64,000 bases of DNA from Verrucomicrobiaceae bacterium (lineage in GTDB: Bacteria; Verrucomicrobiota; Verrucomicrobiia; Verrucomicrobiales; Verrucomicrobiaceae), in assembly GCA_027490195.1 (NCBI GenBank), contig JAIXYN010000046.1, positions 1 through 64,000 on the forward strand. Direction: 5' to 3'. Position 1 is the first letter of the stretch, and each line of letters begins with the position of its first letter. Positions 1-9,164 of this stretch are shown piece by piece. The notes beneath the pieces were generated by a model. The model had not been told where the DNA came from. It saw only the letters and a program-made list of their open reading frames with translations, and did no database searches. The position numbers and the translations under genes were made by a program.

Positions 1-114
1 ATGCGGAGCAAAGCCCTTGCAAAGCGCTGCGAGCCCCCCGAACCAATCACTACTCCCAGCCGTGAGCATCATAGCTTAACTTTATGCAATCCTGGCCGAA
101 GAACGGGGTCCACC

Positions 115-150
115 TCATTCGTCATTCGTCATTCTGGTTTCGTCATTCCC
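115..150. repeat. 7-bp tandem repeat tract (CATTCGT type)
   Basis: Degenerate tandem 7-mers of the CATTCGT type run from about 116 to 150. A 25-bp core at 123-147 recurs exactly at 16584-16608. The tract supplies the stop codon of the leftward gene that ends at 143. Function unknown. Confidence 0.8.
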
Positions 151-3100
151 TCCTCACCCTCATCCACTTCCGCGCCTCCATTCCGCTCGCCAGCTCCTTC
201 ACCCGCACTTCCCAAGTGCCCGGATCTTCATTCGGCGCAACGTCCAGTTTGATCTCAACAATGCCGTTCTCCGCCGCATAAAATCCGCTCCCCTCCGCCG
301 CTTTACCGCTCGCATCACGAACATCCACCCGCACAGGAACCACCGCCTTCGTCGGGGCCTCCTGCGTCGTCGTAATGCTCACCGCAATCTTCGCGCTGTT
401 CCCCACCACCGCGTTCTCCGGCACCTCCAGCTTCAAGCCCAACAACGGCTTCGGCAGCACCATGAAGATGCGACCGTCACACGGCCCCAGATCCACCGGC
501 CAGCTCATCAAACCATCCTCACCACGCCTCGGCACAATGAACTGCGACCCCGTCAGCTCATACACATTCGCCGATTCCGCCTTCAAACTCACCATCCCTT
601 TCGATGGCACCCCGTTCTCCATCACCAGCCCATGCTGACCCACGTAATGGCCGAACTCGCGTTGGTCGTTCACCACAAACACATACGTCGCATCACCAAA
701 CTTCCGCGTGCGCACGATGATCTCCGGATTGTCGCACATCGCCTTCTGCGGCAGCGCAAACCCACCCACCGCCTTCGCCATTTCCAGCACCTTCGCCTTG
801 TCCTCATCCGCCTTCTTCACCCGTTTGAAGCTCGGCAGCATGAAATCCGCCTTCAGCGCCGGACACAGAAACTCATCCGCCACAATCTTCCCACCCCTCT
901 TCTGCCAGTCCTGAATCCGCGTCACCACGCCCTTCGTCAGCACATCGCAATACGGCATCACCAGCACCTTGCGACCACTCAGCCCATTCTTGAGCAGGGT
1001 CTCCTCAAACAGGATGTCCGTCTGCACATGCGCATGCTGCAGCGCCAGCCACACATCCGCCGCCCAGTCCGTATTGCTCCCGTAGCTGCCACGATGCGCG
1101 AACATCTGCGAAGTAAAACTCTCCAACAACGCCACCTCACTGCGCTCATCCGGAATCGCCATCAGCGACGGCCCCAGCGGCTCAATCACCTCATGCAGCA
1201 ACTGCTTCAGCACCGGTGCCGTGTTTGAATTCGTAAATCGATACCCACTCGGGCTGTCAGTCTCCACCAGCGACTGCCACCCATGATACATGATGCCCTG
1301 AATCGGCCGCGCGATCTTCGTCCACAGCGCCTCCTTCAAATGCATCGGCGCAATCGTGATGTAAGCCGCCTCCGGATCATGATCCTGCCACGCCACCACC
1401 TCACCCGGCACCTTGTCTCCAATCGGTGCCGTCTGGGATCGATACCAGATCAACTGCGTCATCTTCATCACCCGCTGGTTCTTCCCCGTCGCCGCGCTCA
1501 TCGCGAAAAGCTGATCCGCACACATCCCAATCTTCAGCGGATCAGGATAAGTATAAGTCCAGTGCGAGATCACATCCACACCACCACCCGCACCCCCAAT
1601 GCTCGGCTGCCGCACCGCCGGATCAAAAAACGTCCACACCTTGCTGCTCTTCACCCCACGGTGCAGCGCCGTATGCAGCCCATTCCAGCCATCCCCCACC
1701 GTCCAGAACCAGCGCAGGTATTTCAAAACCGGATGATCATCCGCGATCACACGATCCACCGGAAAGTCCTTCATCTTCGTCCAGTCCACCCCCCACTTCG
1801 CCGTCACCTCGGCAGGAATCTCCGCCTTCGCAAACTTCCGATAAGCCTCCACATCCACCGAATTAAAACTCACCTGCGTGTTGTCCCTCACCTCCGAATC
1901 AATCAGCGCCGTGCTGAACGCCGGATGATCCCCATAAGCCTTCGCCACACTCATCCCCACCACCTGAAAAAAGGAGGCAAAGTCCGGCAGTGACGCACAA
2001 ATATCCTGTCTCGCATAAGCCTTCCCATCACGCCCCACTCGCAAGTTCTTCTCCTCCTTCTCCAACGCTGCAGCCGGAGACAAACTCGCCATCACCTCCA
2101 GCCCATTCTCCAGCGCCCTGTCCAGCATCGCCCGGTTCTTCACAATCACCTCAGGCTTCGCCGGTGGCACGATCTTCTTCTGCTGCCACATCTCACTGTA
2201 GTCCGCGCCCAGACCAATGAAGTGCGTGAACCCAAGATCCTTCAGCCGCCCCATCTCCTCACCACTCGCCCCCCACATGATCACCGGCATACGTCCCGGC
2301 ACTCGCGCCACGATTTTCAAAGCAGTGGATTGCTCGGTCGCATAATCACCCGTTTCAAACCGAGCCCGCAATTCATAATCACCCGCCTTGAGCGCCGTGT
2401 TGAGCAAATATTTGGCCGTAAAACTCTTCCCCATTGCCAAATCCGACACAAGAAACTCCTCATTTGTCCCACCCAGACTCACCTTGAGCCGCGCCGCCTT
2501 CAGCACCTCTTTTTGCAAATTCGTGCAAACAATCTCCACCGGCTTTGCCGTCTCCATCCGCCGCCACACGCTGCGTCCTGCCACAATCTGCATCGAAACG
2601 CGCTCAAAGTTCAGCACCCCCTCACAAACCCGCACCTCATCAATCAACCCTGGAAACCCACCATAATTGCTCCCCAGCCGGTCCCCAATGCTCAGCGGTT
2701 TCATCCCCGGTGCCACATTGCCATACCCTGCCAAAATCCCACCACCCGCTGCCACACCGTTCCGAAAGAAGCTCCCCTTTCCTGCACCATCATACGTGAA
2801 AGCCACATGCTGCCACACGTCCGTCTCCAGCTTGAACGGCAGCGAATAGATCGTCTTTGACTCCGCCCCAAAACCAAGCGTTACCCACATTCGCCTCAAT
2901 CCGCCTTTATCTGCATCTCCAAGCTGCCACTGGTAGTCCGTGTGATCGACATACTTCTTGTCCATCAGGAAGCAGCGCAGCCTAGGTTCAAACGCCGCCT
3001 TCGGCTTGATCCACATCTCCAGCGTAAACGCCCCTTTGACCGGCTTCACCGCCACCACTGCCGCATGCCGTTTGTCCTCGACAGGAAATCCCGGAAACGC

Positions 3101-3316
3101 TTCCAAAGCACCGCCAAATTTGCCTTTCGGATTCAACACCGTGCCATGCAGTGCCACATCCTGCGACTCTCCATCAAACTTCCAATAACCCAGCACATGA
3201 GGTCCGGTAGCGTCTTCTTTGGCATAACCTGTCTCCCAGGTTTCCTGCAGCGCAGAATGCGCAACCCATGGAAAACAAAGTCCTAGGAGGAGAAGAAAGC
3301 GAACGGAATGGAACAT
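143..3316 (-). CDS. Secreted LamG-domain protein with a TIM-barrel-like glycosidase region
   Basis: A 1057-residue protein with a signal peptide (about residues 1-22, hydrophobic, ending near SALQ). Residues 40-250 look like a LamG/concanavalin-type jelly roll (GYWKFDG near the start, LIDEVRV near the end). The next 400-500 residues start near MPVIMWGASGEEMGRL and resemble the TIM barrels of beta-galactosidase-like hydrolases, followed by beta-rich C-terminal modules. Probably exported and acting on a polysaccharide or glycoconjugate; the substrate cannot be read from the sequence. I could not assign catalytic acids. It stands alone, next to rsmH with a short gap. The stop codon lies inside a dispersed 7-bp repeat. 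Confidence 0.8.
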   Translation of the reverse strand: MFHSVRFLLLLGLCFPWVAHSALQETWETGYAKEDATGPHVLGYWKFDGESQDVALHGTVLNPKGKFGGALEAFPGFPVEDKRHAAVVAVKPVKGAFTLEMWIKPKAAFEPRLRCFLMDKKYVDHTDYQWQLGDADKGGLRRMWVTLGFGAESKTIYSLPFKLETDVWQHVAFTYDGAGKGSFFRNGVAAGGGILAGYGNVAPGMKPLSIGDRLGSNYGGFPGLIDEVRVCEGVLNFERVSMQIVAGRSVWRRMETAKPVEIVCTNLQKEVLKAARLKVSLGGTNEEFLVSDLAMGKSFTAKYLLNTALKAGDYELRARFETGDYATEQSTALKIVARVPGRMPVIMWGASGEEMGRLKDLGFTHFIGLGADYSEMWQQKKIVPPAKPEVIVKNRAMLDRALENGLEVMASLSPAAALEKEEKNLRVGRDGKAYARQDICASLPDFASFFQVVGMSVAKAYGDHPAFSTALIDSEVRDNTQVSFNSVDVEAYRKFAKAEIPAEVTAKWGVDWTKMKDFPVDRVIADDHPVLKYLRWFWTVGDGWNGLHTALHRGVKSSKVWTFFDPAVRQPSIGGAGGGVDVISHWTYTYPDPLKIGMCADQLFAMSAATGKNQRVMKMTQLIWYRSQTAPIGDKVPGEVVAWQDHDPEAAYITIAPMHLKEALWTKIARPIQGIMYHGWQSLVETDSPSGYRFTNSNTAPVLKQLLHEVIEPLGPSLMAIPDERSEVALLESFTSQMFAHRGSYGSNTDWAADVWLALQHAHVQTDILFEETLLKNGLSGRKVLVMPYCDVLTKGVVTRIQDWQKRGGKIVADEFLCPALKADFMLPSFKRVKKADEDKAKVLEMAKAVGGFALPQKAMCDNPEIIVRTRKFGDATYVFVVNDQREFGHYVGQHGLVMENGVPSKGMVSLKAESANVYELTGSQFIVPRRGEDGLMSWPVDLGPCDGRIFMVLPKPLLGLKLEVPENAVVGNSAKIAVSITTTQEAPTKAVVPVRVDVRDASGKAAEGSGFYAAENGIVEIKLDVAPNEDPGTWEVRVKELASGMEARKWMRVRRE

Positions 3317-3350
3317 GGCTCACACATACGCTTCATGAATGCACTTCAAT

Positions 3351-4391
3351 TCACGCCTTCACCGCCCATCTCAACTTCGCCGGCGCTGCCCGTGGATTAT
3401 CCCGGGTCTCCTGCGAAGTGGGGCGAATGACTTCGTCGTTGGTGGCGCTGAACAGACCGCTGCGAAGCCCTTCGCGGAAGAGATGCTTCACACGACGATC
3501 CTCGCCCGAATGGAAAGTGAGGATGCAAACACGTGCACCGTTTCGCAAACAGGTGGGCAATTGACGCAAAAAAGTGTCAAGCGCGGTAAACTCCTCGTTC
3601 ACGGCGATGCGCAGGGCCTGGAAAACGCGGCGCACCGTAGCGTCTCGGTCCTCCTCATTCACCCGGTGCGGCAGCGCACGGCGCACCGCTTCGGCCAGTG
3701 ACCGCGTGGTTGCATGATCCGTTTCAGCAAGCGCCTGAGCGAGCAGTTTCGCGTGCGGCTCATCCGCATTGTCACTGAGGATAGCGGTGAGTTTTTCAGC
3801 ACTGAGTTTTTGCAGAAATTCGCGTGCAGAGACACCGCGTTGCGGATTCATGCGCATGTCGAGCGGGCCGTCGTGCTTGAAGCTGAAACCACGGGCTGGG
3901 TTGTCAAATTGCATGGAAGAGCATCCCAGATCGGCAAGCAGCACATCAGCGCCATCGCTCCAGCCGAGTTCGCCAAGGGCACGGGGCAGTCCAGCAAAGT
4001 TCATGCGCTTCACGACAAGGGCCGATTCTTCGCAACCGCTGGCACGCAAGCGCGCCTCAGTGCGTACGATTTCTAGAGGATCTTGATCAAGCGCCAACAG
4101 TGTACCGCCTGGTTGCACGGCATTGAGCAGAGCTGCAGCATGTCCTCCGTAGCCCAGCGTGCAGTCCACGGCGCGTTCGCCGGGCTGAGGTGCAAGAATT
4201 TGCATAATCTTGCTCAGCAAAATAGGCACATGCTGTCCGGCGGGTGTTTTGCCGGAGGCACGAACCTTGGCGATGGTTTCGGCATAGCGCTCAGGATTGA
4301 GCTCCTTGTACTTGTCCTCGAAGCGTTGCGGATTTTTACCGGAGTAACGCTTGCGACGGCGGTGCGGCGTTGGGACCTCGGCTTCGCTCAC
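3351..4391 (-). CDS. rsmH: 16S rRNA (cytosine-1402 N4) methyltransferase RsmH
   Basis: SAM-dependent methyltransferase that modifies C1402 in the decoding site of 16S rRNA. The 346-residue protein carries the family signature HVPILL followed by DCTLGYGGHAAALL, the ALDQDP acidic loop after the second strand, DVLLADLGCSS-QFDNPARGFSF, and the C-terminal ILTFHSGEDRRVKHLFRE motif. It is somewhat longer than usual because of a basic N-terminal extension of about 50 residues (PHRRRKRYSGKNPQRFEDKYKEL). Its ATG overlaps the stop of the upstream MazG-like gene as ATGA, so the two are probably translationally coupled. The mra/ftsI genes that often surround rsmH are absent here. Confidence 0.95.
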   Translation of the reverse strand: MSEAEVPTPHRRRKRYSGKNPQRFEDKYKELNPERYAETIAKVRASGKTPAGQHVPILLSKIMQILAPQPGERAVDCTLGYGGHAAALLNAVQPGGTLLALDQDPLEIVRTEARLRASGCEESALVVKRMNFAGLPRALGELGWSDGADVLLADLGCSSMQFDNPARGFSFKHDGPLDMRMNPQRGVSAREFLQKLSAEKLTAILSDNADEPHAKLLAQALAETDHATTRSLAEAVRRALPHRVNEEDRDATVRRVFQALRIAVNEEFTALDTFLRQLPTCLRNGARVCILTFHSGEDRRVKHLFREGLRSGLFSATNDEVIRPTSQETRDNPRAAPAKLRWAVKA

Positions 4392-4732
4392 AGCTCGTTG
4401 TATTTGGCGTTTGATCCGCGTGCCTTCGCCACGGGATAGCGCGTTTCATTGCGCTCGACCTTGTCGAGCATGGCCTGACCAAGATCGACGCCAAGATTGT
4501 GTGCAAGTTCAAAGAGCAGAATGGCCACATCGGCCATTTCGTCCTTCAGTTCCGGCATTTTATCCTTCACCCGCTGGTCGATTTGCTCCGGCTGCTGCCA
4601 GACAAAGTGCTGTAGAAGTTCGCCTGCCTCTGCGGTGATGGCGATGGCGAGTTCCTTCGGACTGTGAAACTGCATCCAGTCCCGGGCGTCACGAAACGCA
4701 CAGATACGGGCGGTGATTTGTTCGATGCTCAT
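4388..4732 (-). CDS. MazG-like (RS21-C6 type) nucleotide pyrophosphohydrolase
   Basis: A 114-residue all-alpha protein with the MazG-type metal site: EAGE in the first helix (AITAEAGELLQHFVW) and DEMAD in the second (ELKDEMADVAILLFELA). The preceding FHSPKEL matches the dCTP-pyrophosphatase (RS21-C6) subgroup. It probably hydrolyses a (d)NTP, perhaps a damaged or modified one, to the monophosphate and pyrophosphate. I take the start at MSIEQI, because a longer reading from 4792 adds a Cys/Pro-rich segment unlike the family. It overlaps rsmH by ATGA. Confidence 0.88.
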   Translation of the reverse strand: MSIEQITARICAFRDARDWMQFHSPKELAIAITAEAGELLQHFVWQQPEQIDQRVKDKMPELKDEMADVAILLFELAHNLGVDLGQAMLDKVERNETRYPVAKARGSNAKYNEL

Positions 4733-4845
4733 GCAGCATGATGCAGGCACGCGCAGGCAGGAGCAACCAGGAAGGAGACAAGATGCGGTCATTCAGTCGC
4801 AAGCCACGCGGAGACGCCTTCGCGCAATTCAAGGATGCTTTTGCC

Positions 4846-5262
4846 ATGAAAATTCAATGTCAAATCGCAGTCGCTGCCAGCCTCGCAATCACCAGCATCC
4901 TTCATGCCGCTGGAGAGTCTCCGGTGGATTTCGTGAAACAGATCAAACCGATCCTCGCAGACCGCTGTGTCGAGTGCCACAACTCCGAGACGCTGCTGGG
5001 TGAGCTCAATTTGCAAACACGTGCACTGGCCTTCAGAAATCGCAAAGCCGGACCGGTGATTGTGCCGAAGAATGCAGAAAAAAGCATGCTGTATCTCGTG
5101 CTGACCCTGCCACCGAAAGACGTAAAAGCCATGCCAGCCACCGGACATCGCATTCCAAAGGATGAAGTGAACCTCATCCGCCAATGGATCACCGAGGGTG
5201 CCAACTGGCCCGAGGGCAAAGAAGGTGCCCTGATGCCGGAGCATAAGAAATCCAAAAAGTAG
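4846..5262 (+). CDS. Small secreted cytochrome c, Planctomycete/Verrucomicrobia type
   Basis: A 138-residue protein with an N-terminal signal (MKIQCQIAVAASLAITSILHAA) and one heme c motif, CVECH, within FVKQIKPILADRCVECHNSE. This is the arrangement of the Planctomycete-type cytochrome c domain (PSCyt1). Further on, GPVIVPKNAEKSMLYLVLTLP and IRQWITEGANWPEG match the family's C-terminal part, including the usual tail helix. Presumably periplasmic electron transfer. An AAGGA about nine bases before this ATG supports this start over the longer readings. It is followed by the GH10-like gene on the same strand. Confidence 0.88.
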   Translation: MKIQCQIAVAASLAITSILHAAGESPVDFVKQIKPILADRCVECHNSETLLGELNLQTRALAFRNRKAGPVIVPKNAEKSMLYLVLTLPPKDVKAMPATGHRIPKDEVNLIRQWITEGANWPEGKEGALMPEHKKSKK

Positions 5263-5325
5263 CAGGTGGTCGCGACAGACGGCTCACGGCTTGAATAGTG
5301 CACAATCGGAGGTAGGTGCGCCTTC

Positions 5326-7059
5326 ATGATGAAATGCCTGAGTTTCCTGACGGTCTTGTTTTTCACCACGGTCTGCGGGCTGCATGCGCTGGAGGTTCCA
5401 CCTGGAGGTACGGATGTGCGTGGAGGCTCTGCTCTGGAGGCTTCTGCATCGGCGGCGGTTGGAAAAGTAGAGGATCTGGCGCTCGGCAAGCGCATCATCA
5501 TCCTGCAACCAGATGCAGCCAAGGCCTACGCGGCGCAGTTTACGACGTCCGTAGCCGAGGGTATCAAGAAGGATGAGCGGGTGCTTGCGATCATCAAGGC
5601 GCGGGTCGTCGGCACTGCGGTCTCAGGGGAGGTCCAGGCGAAGTTGCAACTGCATAAAGCACCTTACACATCGTTTGGAGAAAGTGCCGGCGTGGACATC
5701 CATCGTGACTGGACCGAGCAGCCGGTGACTTTCGTTTCCGGCGAAGCGATTCCGGCTGGTACGGCTGCCGTCGTGCTACTGTGCGGACACAAGGAGCAGA
5801 GCATCGAGATCGAAAGCATTCGAGTGCTCAAGTATCCGGTTACAACGGATGTCAGCAGCTTTCCACGGGCCAAGATGGCCAAGCGGACCTACCCGGGCCG
5901 TGAACCGGATGCGCCCTGGCGCAAGGCGGCGCTGGAACGCATTGAGCAGCACCGCAAAGCAGATCTCTCCATGATTGTCACGGGTGATGACGGCAAACCG
6001 GCGGCCAACACCGAGGTGAAGCTCAACCTGCATCGTCATGCTTTCGGGTTTGGCTCCGCCGTGGTGGCCAAGCGTTTCAGCGGTGAAAGCGAGGATGACA
6101 AGCGCTACCGCGAAATCATTGACCGTCTCTTCAGCATTGTGGTGTTTGAGAATGATTTGAAGGATGGCAACTGGCCGCCGGATTTTGATGAGAAACGCAA
6201 AGCCCAGCGAAATGGGGAGCTGGACCAAGCCTTTGCCTGGCTCGCGGAGCGCCACATTCCTGTGCGGGGTCATTACCTGATGCAGGTGGCCACACCGTTC
6301 AATCTCCATGACATCAAAGACAGCTCGGTCATTCGTGAGCGCACGCTCGCGAGTGTGAAGGAGCGGCTGGAGTTTGTGAAAGACCGGGTCATCGAATGGG
6401 ACGTGATCAACCATCCCATCGCCTGGAACGGCGCGGACATGCTGAACAAGCGCCCAGGTCTGGAGCAGCTTGATCGTGACGTTTTCAAGCTGGCAAGATC
6501 ACTGACTCATCTGCCTTTCTGCGTGAACGAGGATCAGGTGTTCCGTCCCGGGCCGCAATGTGACGACACACTTACCTACATTCAGGCGCTGAATGAAGCG
6601 GGGCTCACTGTGTATGGTCTTGGCAATCAAGCACACTTTGACGCGAGTTACCTACCTGCGCCAGAGCATCTACTGGCGGTGACGGATCGCTTTGCCGAGG
6701 TGGTGCCGCATCAGTGCATCACCGAGTATGACATCGTGACGACGGAGGATGAGGAGCTGGCGGCAGATTACACGCGCGATGTGCTCATCGCGGTGTTCAG
6801 TCATCCGGCTTACACCAGCTTTCTGCTCTGGGGTTTTTGGGAAGGCTCCCACTGGAAACCTGCGGCCGCGTCCTGGAACAAGGACTGGAGCATCCGTAAG
6901 CGTGGCGAGGTGCTGGAAGAATGGATCGGCCGCAGGTGGCACACCGAGGTCACTTTGAAAACGAATGCTAAAGGCCGTGTGAAATGGCGCGGATTTCCGG
7001 GCTGGTATGAAGTGAAGGCGACAGGCCACAAACCGGTGATTGCCAAGCCGAGCTGGTGA
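5326..7059 (+). CDS. GH10 endo-1,4-beta-xylanase-like protein lacking the usual acid/base Glu
   Basis: A 577-residue secreted protein (signal MMKCLSFLTVLFFTTVCGLHAL). An N-terminal beta-sandwich/carbohydrate-binding-like region covers about residues 40-195, followed by a GH10 TIM barrel. The barrel shows HAFGFGSAVVA, FENDLKDG, VRGHYLMQ, WDVINHP and CITEYDIV, in GH10 order. The nucleophile Glu is present (E467 in TEYDI). The acid/base position, normally WDVxNE, reads WDVINH with His363. The spacing to E467 (104 residues) matches GH10, so the alignment is secure. The protein may be a xylan-binding or modified-mechanism homologue. It may be co-transcribed with the small cytochrome c upstream. 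Confidence 0.85.
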   Translation: MMKCLSFLTVLFFTTVCGLHALEVPPGGTDVRGGSALEASASAAVGKVEDLALGKRIIILQPDAAKAYAAQFTTSVAEGIKKDERVLAIIKARVVGTAVSGEVQAKLQLHKAPYTSFGESAGVDIHRDWTEQPVTFVSGEAIPAGTAAVVLLCGHKEQSIEIESIRVLKYPVTTDVSSFPRAKMAKRTYPGREPDAPWRKAALERIEQHRKADLSMIVTGDDGKPAANTEVKLNLHRHAFGFGSAVVAKRFSGESEDDKRYREIIDRLFSIVVFENDLKDGNWPPDFDEKRKAQRNGELDQAFAWLAERHIPVRGHYLMQVATPFNLHDIKDSSVIRERTLASVKERLEFVKDRVIEWDVINHPIAWNGADMLNKRPGLEQLDRDVFKLARSLTHLPFCVNEDQVFRPGPQCDDTLTYIQALNEAGLTVYGLGNQAHFDASYLPAPEHLLAVTDRFAEVVPHQCITEYDIVTTEDEELAADYTRDVLIAVFSHPAYTSFLLWGFWEGSHWKPAAASWNKDWSIRKRGEVLEEWIGRRWHTEVTLKTNAKGRVKWRGFPGWYEVKATGHKPVIAKPSW

Positions 7060-7107
7060 AAAAGGTTCAGAGACTATGGTGATGTGGAAACTCTTATCTT
7101 GGGCCTA

Positions 7108-7842
7108 TCACCGTTCTAACCAAGCCTGCCTGTGCGTGTCTGACAGAAGCTGCTCAACGAACTTGGGCAGTTCCACGGACACAGGGCCGATGACGCGCTC
7201 ACGGAACTGGCGTGAGATCTCGGTGCTTTCGATGTTGAACTCGACGAGGCGGCACGAGCGGTTTCGTGCAGCCGTCTGGGCAAAGCCTGCGGCAGGATAG
7301 ACCACGCCGGAGGTGCCGATGCATAGGAAAAGATCGGCGCTGGCCAGCGCGCCAGAGATCACCTCAAGCTCAAAGGGGATTTCCCCAAACCAGACGATAT
7401 GAGGACGCATATCCCCAGTTTTTCCACAGGCAGTGCAGCATGTGCTGGACGACAGGTCTTCGTCCCAGAAACAAACCGCGCCACAACTTCTGCAGCGCGC
7501 CTTTCGCAATTCCCCGTGCATGTGGATGAGCTTCTCACTGCCGGCGCGTTCATGCAGATCATCCACATTTTGTGTGACCAGCAGGAAGCCGCCACGCCAC
7601 TCACGCTCCAGACGCGCCAGCGCAAGATGGCCAGCATTGGGCTCAACCGTTTTCAACGCAGCACGGCGCAGATTGTAGAAGCGCTGCACCAGGGCGGGAT
7701 CGCGCGCGAAGCCTTCGGGAGAAGCCACCATTTCAATGTGGTGCCCCTCCCAGAGGCCGTCCTCACCGCGAAACGTCGGCACGCCGGATTCGGCGGACAT
7801 GCCCGCGCCGGTGAGCACAACGATGTTCCGCTCGGCATTCAT
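7108..7842 (-). CDS. cobB: NAD-dependent protein deacylase (sirtuin, SIRT5/CobB class)
   Basis: NAD-dependent removal of acyl groups from lysine. The 244-residue protein shows [15 protein letters not shown] (NAD-binding), TQNVDDLH, the catalytic His in HMHGEL (H109), a zinc ribbon formed by CRSC and the later CTAC, and the C-terminal VEFN/FVEQLL region. Y56 and R59 in FYNLRR match the YxxR pair that marks class III sirtuins, which prefer succinyl and malonyl groups, so desuccinylation is likely. The ATG overlaps the stop of the upstream SpoU methylase by four bases. Confidence 0.93.
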   Translation of the reverse strand: MNAERNIVVLTGAGMSAESGVPTFRGEDGLWEGHHIEMVASPEGFARDPALVQRFYNLRRAALKTVEPNAGHLALARLEREWRGGFLLVTQNVDDLHERAGSEKLIHMHGELRKARCRSCGAVCFWDEDLSSSTCCTACGKTGDMRPHIVWFGEIPFELEVISGALASADLFLCIGTSGVVYPAAGFAQTAARNRSCRLVEFNIESTEISRQFRERVIGPVSVELPKFVEQLLSDTHRQAWLER

Positions 7843-8417
7843 TTTTTCGGCTGACGCTGCCGGACGCATTCAAACAAACACACACCGGTGGCGACGGAGA
7901 CATTGAGGCATTCGACTTTTCCGCCCATGGGAATCTTGACGAGGAAGTCGCAGTGCTCGCCAGTGAGGCGGCGCATGCCAGGGCCTTCAGCCCCCATGAC
8001 GATGCCGATGCCACCTTTGAGATCGAGATCGTAGAGGCTCTTGGTGGATTCATCCGCGGTGCCGACGAGCCAGATGCCGAGTTCTTTGAGCTTGTCCATG
8101 GCGCGCACCAAATTGGTGACACGGATGAGCGGAATGTTTTCGGCACCTCCACAGGCCACGCGGACGACGGTCTCGGTGATGGGCGCGGTTTTATCCTTGG
8201 GCATGATGACGGCGCAGACACCTGCAGCATCGGCGGTGCGCAGGCAGGCCCCGAGATTGTGCGGGTCCTGAACGCAGTCGAGGATCAGCACGAGCGGGCT
8301 GGTCTTGCCTTCGAGAATGGCGGGGATGTCTCCTTCTTCATAGACACGCACGTGGTTATCAGAACGGGAGTGGCGGTTCTGTCGGGCGACGGGTTGTTCG
8401 GGACGGTTGGGGCGCAT
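7839..8417 (-). CDS. SpoU-family 2'-O-ribose methyltransferase (RlmB-like, short)
   Basis: SPOUT-fold RNA methyltransferase carrying all three SpoU motifs: [23 protein letters not shown] and LNVSVATGV. From the ATG at MRPNRPEQ it is 192 residues, so it lacks the N-terminal L30e-like substrate-binding domain of classical RlmB and has only a short basic leader. A 23S rRNA target is plausible, but a tRNA target of the TrmH/TrmL type cannot be excluded. It overlaps the downstream sirtuin gene by ATGA and is divergent from the SanA-like gene. Confidence 0.85.
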   Translation of the reverse strand: MRPNRPEQPVARQNRHSRSDNHVRVYEEGDIPAILEGKTSPLVLILDCVQDPHNLGACLRTADAAGVCAVIMPKDKTAPITETVVRVACGGAENIPLIRVTNLVRAMDKLKELGIWLVGTADESTKSLYDLDLKGGIGIVMGAEGPGMRRLTGEHCDFLVKIPMGGKVECLNVSVATGVCLFECVRQRQPKK

Positions 8418-8509
8418 GTGTTTCCCGACAGTGTGCCGTGAAAGGGGTTTTGGCAAAATGATAGAAGCAGCGGCTTGCAGGCTGTGTGAAGTGGCGGGAG
8501 GATTTTGGC

Positions 8510-9163
8510 ATGAAGACAATCCTCAAGCACCGGTGGGCGAGGCTCGCCATTTTGGCAGTGGCGGGGCTTGGTTTCGTGTCTGGCTGCGAATGGTGGGTCT
8601 GGCGCAGCGCAGAAGGCCGGTGCTTTGATGCGGTGGAAGGGGTGCCTGAGGCTCCTGTAGCGGTGGTGTTGGGCACGTCAGCAAGACTTGCTGACGGCAG
8701 GGCCAATCTGTTCTTTCTCCCACGCATGGAGGCTGCGGCGGCGCTCTTCAAAGCTGGCAGGGTGAAGGCGCTGATCGTAAGCGGTGACAACGGCACACAA
8801 GGCTACGATGAGCCTACGGACATGAAGCGAGTGCTGATGCAGATGGGAGTGCCAGCAGAGAAGGTGGTGTGCGACTATGCGGGATTCCGCACGCTGGACT
8901 CAGTGGTGCGGGCCAAGGAGGTCTTTGGTCAGCAGCGCGTGATTTTTGTTTCACAGCGATTTCACAATGAGCGGGCCATTTATCTGGCGCAGGCGTTTGG
9001 AATCGAAGCGCACGGCATGGATGCCAAGGACGTGCCGGTGGTACTTTCCGTGAAGACGTTTCTGCGGGAGAAGCTGGCCTGCGTCAAAGCGGTGCTGGAT
9101 GTGACTGTGCTCAGCACCAAGCCGAGGTTTCTCGGTGAGAAGGTGAGCGTGCCGCTGGAGTGA
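8510..9163 (+). CDS. SanA/YdcF-family (DUF218) membrane-anchored protein
   Basis: A 217-residue protein with one N-terminal membrane segment or signal anchor ([13 protein letters not shown]) and a Rossmann-like DUF218 domain. Landmarks are [52 protein letters not shown] and [21 protein letters not shown]. These match SanA, which affects envelope permeability and vancomycin tolerance in enteric bacteria. The biochemical function of this family is not established. A GGGAGGA about 10 bases upstream supports this ATG. It converges with dnaE; the stop codons are one base apart. Confidence 0.88.
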   Translation: MKTILKHRWARLAILAVAGLGFVSGCEWWVWRSAEGRCFDAVEGVPEAPVAVVLGTSARLADGRANLFFLPRMEAAAALFKAGRVKALIVSGDNGTQGYDEPTDMKRVLMQMGVPAEKVVCDYAGFRTLDSVVRAKEVFGQQRVIFVSQRFHNERAIYLAQAFGIEAHGMDAKDVPVVLSVKTFLREKLACVKAVLDVTVLSTKPRFLGEKVSVPLE

Positions 9164-9164
9164 C

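Noticed and set aside
632..2860. Long open frames on the plus strand across the LamG gene
   Set aside because: They are antisense shadows of a well-supported leftward gene; their translations are His/Arg/Pro-rich without motifs.
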